Both the position numbers and the translations under genes were made by a program. The notes under the pieces are model-generated. The model was not told the DNA's origin, did not search any database, and saw only the letters and a program-made list of their open reading frames with translations. Positions 59,439 to 64,000 of a DNA stretch of 64,000 nucleotides are shown piece by piece. Position 1 is the first letter of the stretch; the number at the start of each line of letters is the position of its first letter. This DNA is from Clostridium_I sp963725425 (GTDB taxonomy: Bacteria; Bacillota; Clostridia; Clostridiales; Clostridiaceae), in contig CAVRYJ010000041.1 of assembly GCA_963725425.1 (NCBI GenBank), forward strand, positions 1 to 64,000. The letters run 5' to 3'.

Positions 59439-59802
59439 ATGTATTACCTCATTATCTTTATATTATCACCATGAATCTTCTCATAATAATGGTAAGTCCA
59501 TTTTCTCTGTACTTATTCATTATACCCATCTGTATATCTGTTGTAAATAGGGCAACATAAAGAGTAATATTTACAATCTATTACTTTTATTCTCTTAGAT
59601 ACACGTTGAAGATAATCAAAATTATTTAGAAAATAGCAGTTTAAATCCAATAGAAGAACATATATAATGGTTTGAATTTGATACAGGTACTTTATGTTGT
59701 GTAGTTTAGGTGGTTATTTGGTTTTGATATGAGGTACTATAAAAAATCTTCAGTTAATTGTATATAAGTGATTTTTCTTATAGTAGAATTTTCAGTAATA
59801 TT

Positions 59803-59836
59803 AAAAAAGTTACACCAATTGGGGTGTGACTTTTTT
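59803..59836. terminator. Hairpin with A and T runs
   Basis: AAAAAAGTTACACC, AATT loop, GGGGTGTGACTTTTTT. It looks like a two-way terminator, though no gene ends close by. Confidence 0.6.
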
Positions 59837-60130
59837 ATATGTTTAAAGATATACTTTAAAAAGTACTCCTGAAATTTAGTAGGTTAGGGTAAAATAATTA
59901 CGAACAAGCGTTCTAATAGTAAGATATTAAGATAGTTAAAGAGTTAAAACTCAATACCACAAAACAAAATATAATCCAATATAACGAAAAACAAAAATTT
60001 TTCAAATATCATGGAAATGGACCCCTAAAAAAACCTATAACAAACTTTTATATGTTAATTTTAGCATATAAAACAATATAAATTTTTAACTCTTTTTTTC
60101 ATGAAAAACACAAAAAATAGAACTGCTATG

Positions 60131-60198
60131 CGTCCTTTATTCCCGGGGTCTAGAGGCTCATACTTTTCTAATCCATTGAGTTATAAGGCTTTAGGGCG
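60131..60198 (+). other. Possible structured leader of the repeat-protein gene
   Basis: GC-richer than its surroundings. CGTCCT (60131-60136) can pair with AGGGCG (60193-60198) and CTCA (60157-60160) with TGAG (60177-60180) inside. It matches no riboswitch I recognise. A 33-codon frame starting MRPLFPGSRGSYF also runs through it. Otherwise I see no gene between 59439 and 60321; a hairpin TTAATAGTT/AACTATTAA is at 60262-60287. Confidence 0.3.
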
Positions 60199-60321
60199 TT
60201 TACAAATTGATAACATGCAGTCAACATAATCTTCATAAACAACTGTTAAGGTGTAACCACGTTAATAGTTTAAACAACAACTATTAATGAATATTACTAA
60301 AACATATTGGAGGTACAATAA

Positions 60322-61080
60322 ATGGCAAAAACTAATTTTTACAAAATTGCTGCTTTAACACTTACATTATCAATGGTGATGGGTTCATCAGTATTTGCAT
60401 CAACTATACATGGAACTGCAACACAAAATAGCAAAAATTACTGTTGCACATCTGCACAAAACAATAAATTAAATTGTAATTTTAAAAGTAAATTAGATGG
60501 TCTTGTTGCCGCAGGAACTATAACTCAAGTTCAGGAAGATGCTACAATGAAACTTTTGCCACCTACTAAAGGAAACGATGGGATAAAATCAAAACTTGAT
60601 GGACTTGTTAAAACAGGCACAATAAATCAATCTCAAGAAGATTCTATAATTAAGAATTTAATTCCTATTAAAGGGAACGATGAAATAAAAACTAAACTTG
60701 ATGGACTTGTTACAAATGGTACTATAACTCAAACTCAGGAAGACACTTTAGTTAAACTTTTTACTCCAACTAAAAAAGATGCTGGAATAAAAAATAAACT
60801 TGATACTTTGGTTAAAGCAGGAACTATAACTCAGGCTCAAGAAGATGCTTTAGTCAAACTTGAAACTACAAAACCTATTAAAGGTGGTTTAAAAACTGAA
60901 GTTGATGGCCTTGTTAAAGCAGGTACCATTACTCAAACACAAGAAGATACAATAATAAAACTTTTCATTCCTACAAAAGAAAATGATGGAATAAAAGCTA
61001 AACTTGATACCCTTGTTATATCAGGGAGTATAACTCAAGTTCAGGAAAATGCTATGATAAATGCAATAACAATACATTAA
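60322..61080 (+). CDS. Secreted protein with six 34-residue repeats
   Basis: 252 residues. A signal peptide (AALTLTLSMVMGSSVFA) probably cleaved after residue 26, a linker with a CC pair and one further Cys, then from residue 54 six tandem repeats of about 34 residues with the core KLDGLVKAGTITQTQEDTII and a spacer such as PTKGNDGIK. Each unit looks like a helical hairpin of the SHOCT or YckD/DUF2680 sort, but the match is by eye. TTGGAGGT precedes the ATG. Function unknown; a surface or binding role is a guess. Confidence 0.75.
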   Translation: MAKTNFYKIAALTLTLSMVMGSSVFASTIHGTATQNSKNYCCTSAQNNKLNCNFKSKLDGLVAAGTITQVQEDATMKLLPPTKGNDGIKSKLDGLVKTGTINQSQEDSIIKNLIPIKGNDEIKTKLDGLVTNGTITQTQEDTLVKLFTPTKKDAGIKNKLDTLVKAGTITQAQEDALVKLETTKPIKGGLKTEVDGLVKAGTITQTQEDTIIKLFIPTKENDGIKAKLDTLVISGSITQVQENAMINAITIH

Positions 61081-61133
61081 TATATAGCTATTAGCTATTG
61101 TAATAAGAATGCGATAAGAATGTGATACATAAA

Positions 61134-61175
61134 AAGAGTGAGATACATTGCGATAATGTCTCACTCTTCTTTTCT
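61134..61175 (+). terminator. Terminator after the repeat protein
   Basis: AAGAGTGAGA (61134-61143) and TCTCACTCTT (61159-61168) with inner ACATT/AATGT, then CTTTTC. Confidence 0.75.
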
Positions 61176-61260
61176 TTCTGAAATTATATTAACCTTCAGA
61201 GTAATGAATATCTCGGAGTTTTCTATTGTCTAATAATTTAACTGCTAACAATTTCATAAC

Positions 61261-61680
61261 ATGTTCGCAACTGAACTTGACGCTCTTGTCACTTCAAGTA
61301 ATTTAACACAAACTCAAGAAGATGATATCATAATTTCTTTAATAGAAATTATTCAAAACGCAAAAACACAGTTAAACTTACTGAATTATGCAGAAGGAAC
61401 AAAACAGCGTTATATCTTAAAATCCAATCACTTTTTAAAATATGACGATAAGGCAGGAGATTGTTATTTTTCTAAGGAACTAGGCATAATGTTTTTACAG
61501 GATTATTACGGAATTAGGACTGGAATGAAGCTCTCAGTTCCACAGGCTTTCACGGTAAGAGCAATCAAAGTTTTAGGTGAGATGTTGGAATATAGCTGTT
61601 TTCTAATATGTCACCAGAAACATGGGAAAAAAGAACCACATCAATTTGAGGTTGTACTTAATAAATATGAACAATCATAA
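61261..61680 (+). pseudogene. Chimera: repeat-protein unit fused to integrase N-terminus
   Basis: 139 codons. Residues 1-28 (ELDALVTSSNLTQTQEDDII) are one unit of the 34-residue repeat; from about residue 36 the frame becomes the N-terminal part of a tyrosine recombinase (EGTKQRYILKSNHFLKYDD, FLQDYYGI). The fusion point is near 61350. No ribosome binding site is obvious. It probably arose when recombinase sequence joined a second repeat gene. Confidence 0.6.
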
Positions 61681-62184
61681 ATGAAAGAACAACTGTCAAA
61701 ACGAACTATCACTGGAAAAAAATTAAATTAATACGCTTTTTAAATTTTCTTCATGCACATGAAATCAGTAATATAGAAATGATTACTTCCAAAGATGTAT
61801 TGTCTTATATCCATACATTAGATGGTTATAGGCAAGCCACCAAGTCTGGAATAATGTTTACTTTACGAGATTTTTTATTTTTTCTGAATTCAGAAGGATA
61901 TGTTAAGGATCATTTGGATAACCTATTTCCGGTTATTTTCTCCAATAAATATGCAAGACCTCCGTCTTGTATTTTATGCGGTTATTAATAAATATATGGA
62001 ACTAGTTGGCATTAATGTTAACAACAGAAAGCATGGTATACATTCTATGAGGCATAGTGCTGCAAGTAACCTGTTGCAAAATCACACTCCTTACCATGTT
62101 ATTAGTGGAATTCTAGGGCATGAAAATGCAAGTACAACAAAATTGTATCTACGAATCGACATTAATCAACCCTATGTTTTTTAG
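61350..62184 (+). pseudogene. Tyrosine recombinase remnant 1, internally deleted
   Basis: N-terminal pieces in several frames (61350-61680; 61725-61985, with IKLIRFLNFLHAHEIS and LRDFLFFLNSEGYV), then the C-terminal catalytic part from 61945: HGIHSMRHSAASNLL (HxxR), ILGHENASTTKLYLRID (His and Tyr). The region that would carry the first catalytic arginine is missing, so the enzyme is dead. Confidence 0.75.
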
Positions 62185-62283
62185 GATGTTATATGGATGT
62201 TGACTAAGAATTAATGAAGCATTATCATTCAAAAAGTTGGATGTTGATCTCACAAAAGGATGTCTTTCCAGAAGTGGTTCAAC

Positions 62284-63294
62284 ATGAATAGTGATTTTTC
62301 CACATATTTATCATCATACTTTCTAAAATATATACCAAGTAAAACAGGGTACAGTAGCAACACCATTAAATCTTATAGAGATACATTCATAGTTTTTCTA
62401 AATTACTGTAATGACGAATTAAAACTAAAGCCGGAGAAAATGAATTTTTCAATAATATGTAGTAATATGATAGAAGACTTCATGTCATGGCTATCGTGTG
62501 AAAAAAATATGCTATATCCACAAGGAATCTACGTCTAGAAGCATTACATGCTTTTTTTAGGTATATACAGTTGGAGGCACTGGAATACATGGAACTGTGC
62601 AATTCAGTACTTGCAATAAAATCAAAAAAATCACCGATAACTGAAATGAACTACCTAACAATTGAAGCAATCAGAGTACTTCTTTCAATGCCAAACACGA
62701 ACCTCAAATCTGGACGAAGAGATCTAGCAATTATTGCATTGATGTATGATACGGTGGCTAGGGTTCAGGAAATAGCAGATTTACAAGTTAAAGATATACG
62801 GATTAAAATCCCTGCAACAATTCGACTAACAGGCAAAGGAAATAAGACAAGGATCATACCCTTGATGCCTCAAACAATGAGCATCTTAAAAATATATATG
62901 GGTGATAATGAACTATTTGATGAAACAAAAGTATCAGAAGCACTGTTTTTTAATACAAACAAAGGGAAACTGACAAGGGCCGGATTATCGTATATATTAG
63001 ATAAATATGTAAGAAAATAAATCATTGTAAATAAATGCTTGTTTCCTGATAAAATGTCTCCACATGTGCTTCGCCACAGCAAAGCAATGCATTTACTACA
63101 GGGTGGGGTAAATTTGATATATATAAGAGATTTTCAGGGCATTCATCCGTTACTACAACTGAAATCTATGCAAAATCAAACCCTGAGATAAAAAAAAGGC
63201 TATTGAAAACGCAAGTTGTGACGTGCTTGGAAAAGAGAAATTTTCTGTAGAGGAGAAAAAGGACTTATTAGATTGGCTTAAAACTATGATATGA
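62284..63294 (+). pseudogene. Tyrosine recombinase 2, broken by shifts and one stop
   Basis: Spliced across three apparent one-base losses (A7 near 62507, T4 near 63132, A8 near 63190), it gives about 337 residues with all active residues: Arg in TVARVQEIADLQ, Lys in GKGNKTR, HVLRHS, GHSS and Tyr in TTEIYAKS. One in-frame TAA remains at 63018-63020. The start at 62284 (MNSDFSTYLSSYF) is a guess. XerC/D-like, of the kind found in mobile elements with several recombinases in tandem. Confidence 0.72.
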
Positions 63295-63382
63295 GAATAA
63301 TTATGTAAAGTTAGAGGTTAGCAAAAGCTTATACTTAAATACTTTCAGCATTTGACTTTACATAATAATTAACTTTCCATAA

Positions 63383-63640
63383 GATGAATTTGGATATATT
63401 TCTTCTGATAAGGAGGTGGCAGAGCTCCTATTCACTAATATCCCACTTAGAACTGGTAGAAAATCCACAATAATAACAACCAACCTATCTTTCGATAGAT
63501 GGGGTGAAATATTTGGTGATCCTGTAATGACTGCAGCAATTACCGATAGGTTGACTCACAAATCTTATGTAGTAAATATGAATGGAAACTCTTACAGAAT
63601 GAAAGAAACCAAAGCTTGGCTTAATAGCCTTGAAAACTAA
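63383..63640 (+). pseudogene. istB: IstB-type ATPase fragment (IS21 family)
   Basis: The C-terminal 85 codons of an IS21 helper: DEFGYISSDKEVAELLFTNI, STIITTNLSFDRWGEIFGDP and TAAITDRLTHKSYVVNMNG. The Walker A part and all of istA are missing. A 12-bp inverted repeat (63300-63311/63355-63366) precedes it. Confidence 0.82.
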
Positions 63641-63659
63641 ATCCTATATTTTGGTGGAA

Positions 63660-64000
63660 AGGATTTTAATTATATTTTGGTCTGAAAATTATGTATAAAA
63701 TACAGCAATCAAGTATAAAGTTGGGTATATCCGAGATTACCAACTAATTTTCAAGGGAGTTGCGACAATTGAGCCACGTAAAAGATATAAGGTGCCAGTT
63801 TTAACTTGGTGGATAGATACAGAAGCTGAGGCAGGGCTTGATGTGTATGAAGGAGTAAAAAATAATTTATACAGGAAGGAAAATATATCAGTGCTTTTAG
63901 AAGATGGTAATGGGGTATTTGAGGAAGCTGAAGGAATGGTCTATATTCTAAATCGCGATGGAGCAAGTTATACGCCTGATATGAAGTATTATTTAACTAT
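63660..64000 (+). pseudogene. Gamma-glutamylcyclotransferase-like gene, partial
   Basis: From about 63724 one frame reads GYIRDYQLIFKGVATIEPRK, then WWIDTEAEAGLDVYEGVKNNLYRKENI and GMVYILNRDG, matching the GGCT/AIG2-like fold with the acidic residue in DVYEG. The N-terminal part with the YGS motif is garbled (a frame with MYKIQQSSIKLG joins after one added G near 63725). The end lies outside the window. It could be intact if bases were lost in the assembly. Confidence 0.6.

Noticed and set aside
60131..60198. Known riboswitch (such as cyclic-di-GMP) before the repeat protein
   Set aside because: None of the conserved cores I know can be matched; listed only as a possible structure.
63300..63366. 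12-bp inverted repeat ATTATGTAAAGT/ACTTTACATAAT before the istB fragment as an IS terminus
   Set aside because: The arms face each other over only 43 bases and do not bound any gene, so a plain hairpin is as likely.

Overview
The window holds the chromosome origin of a low-GC, endospore-forming Firmicute, most likely a Clostridium sensu stricto. The evidence is the gene order around dnaA, sporulation-type genes (yyaC, a Lon-like protease of the sporulation type), a six-gene Rnf complex and a 4-hydroxybutyrate-type CoA-transferase, all very AT-rich. I cannot name the species from sequence alone; the C. tyrobutyricum / C. kluyveri / C. ljungdahlii group is a plausible neighbourhood.

Layout. 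Left arm (1-16,371), nearly all on the minus strand and running away from the origin: a DUF362 protein (cut by the window edge), niaR, an HD-domain protein, tRNA-Ala and tRNA-Met, 5S, 23S and 16S rRNA, then gyrA, gyrB, remB, recF, an S4-domain protein, dnaN and dnaA. The origin has DnaA boxes on both sides of dnaA; the dnaA-dnaN spacer carries a textbook unwinding module (six TAG trios, a G run, DnaA boxes). Right arm (16,898-27,168), plus strand: rpmH, rnpA, yidD, yidC, jag, mnmE, mnmG, rsmG, noc, parA, parB with two parS sites. Then yyaC, an AI-2E-type permease and a LysE-type exporter (minus), an MscS channel, rpsF-ssb-rpsR, a pectinesterase with a cre-like site, a CBS/MgtE_N protein, a MocR-type regulator, a lipoprotein, an alpha/beta hydrolase, a MazG-like gene, and the yybS-gdpP-rplI-lonC-dnaB row.

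From 46 kb on, the region becomes accessory: hsp20 under a CtsR-type operator, an IS1182-type element beside a CoA-transferase gene, remnants of an aquaporin gene and an IS4-type transposase, an orphan zinc-ribbon protein, then rseC-like plus rnfCDGEAB. Beyond rnfB lies a decayed apbE fragment and, convergently, a Gx-transporter-like gene and a NusG-II-like gene. The right end has a secreted protein of six 34-residue repeats, a chimera of such a repeat with integrase sequence, two broken tyrosine recombinases, an istB fragment and a partial gamma-glutamylcyclotransferase-like gene.

Caution about the sequence: at least ten reading frames are broken by what looks like loss of one base in a homopolymer run (dnaA, the AI-2E permease, mscS, pectinesterase, alpha/beta hydrolase, MazG-like, integrase and others). 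Because dnaA is among them, missing bases in the assembly are the simplest explanation, and most of these genes are probably intact in the living organism. The most notable unexplained features are two terminators whose 3' arm is the ribosome binding site of the next gene, a modular intergenic repeat in three copies, a hairpin array between noc and parA, a DnaA-box cluster behind dnaB, and the repeat protein/integrase chimera.
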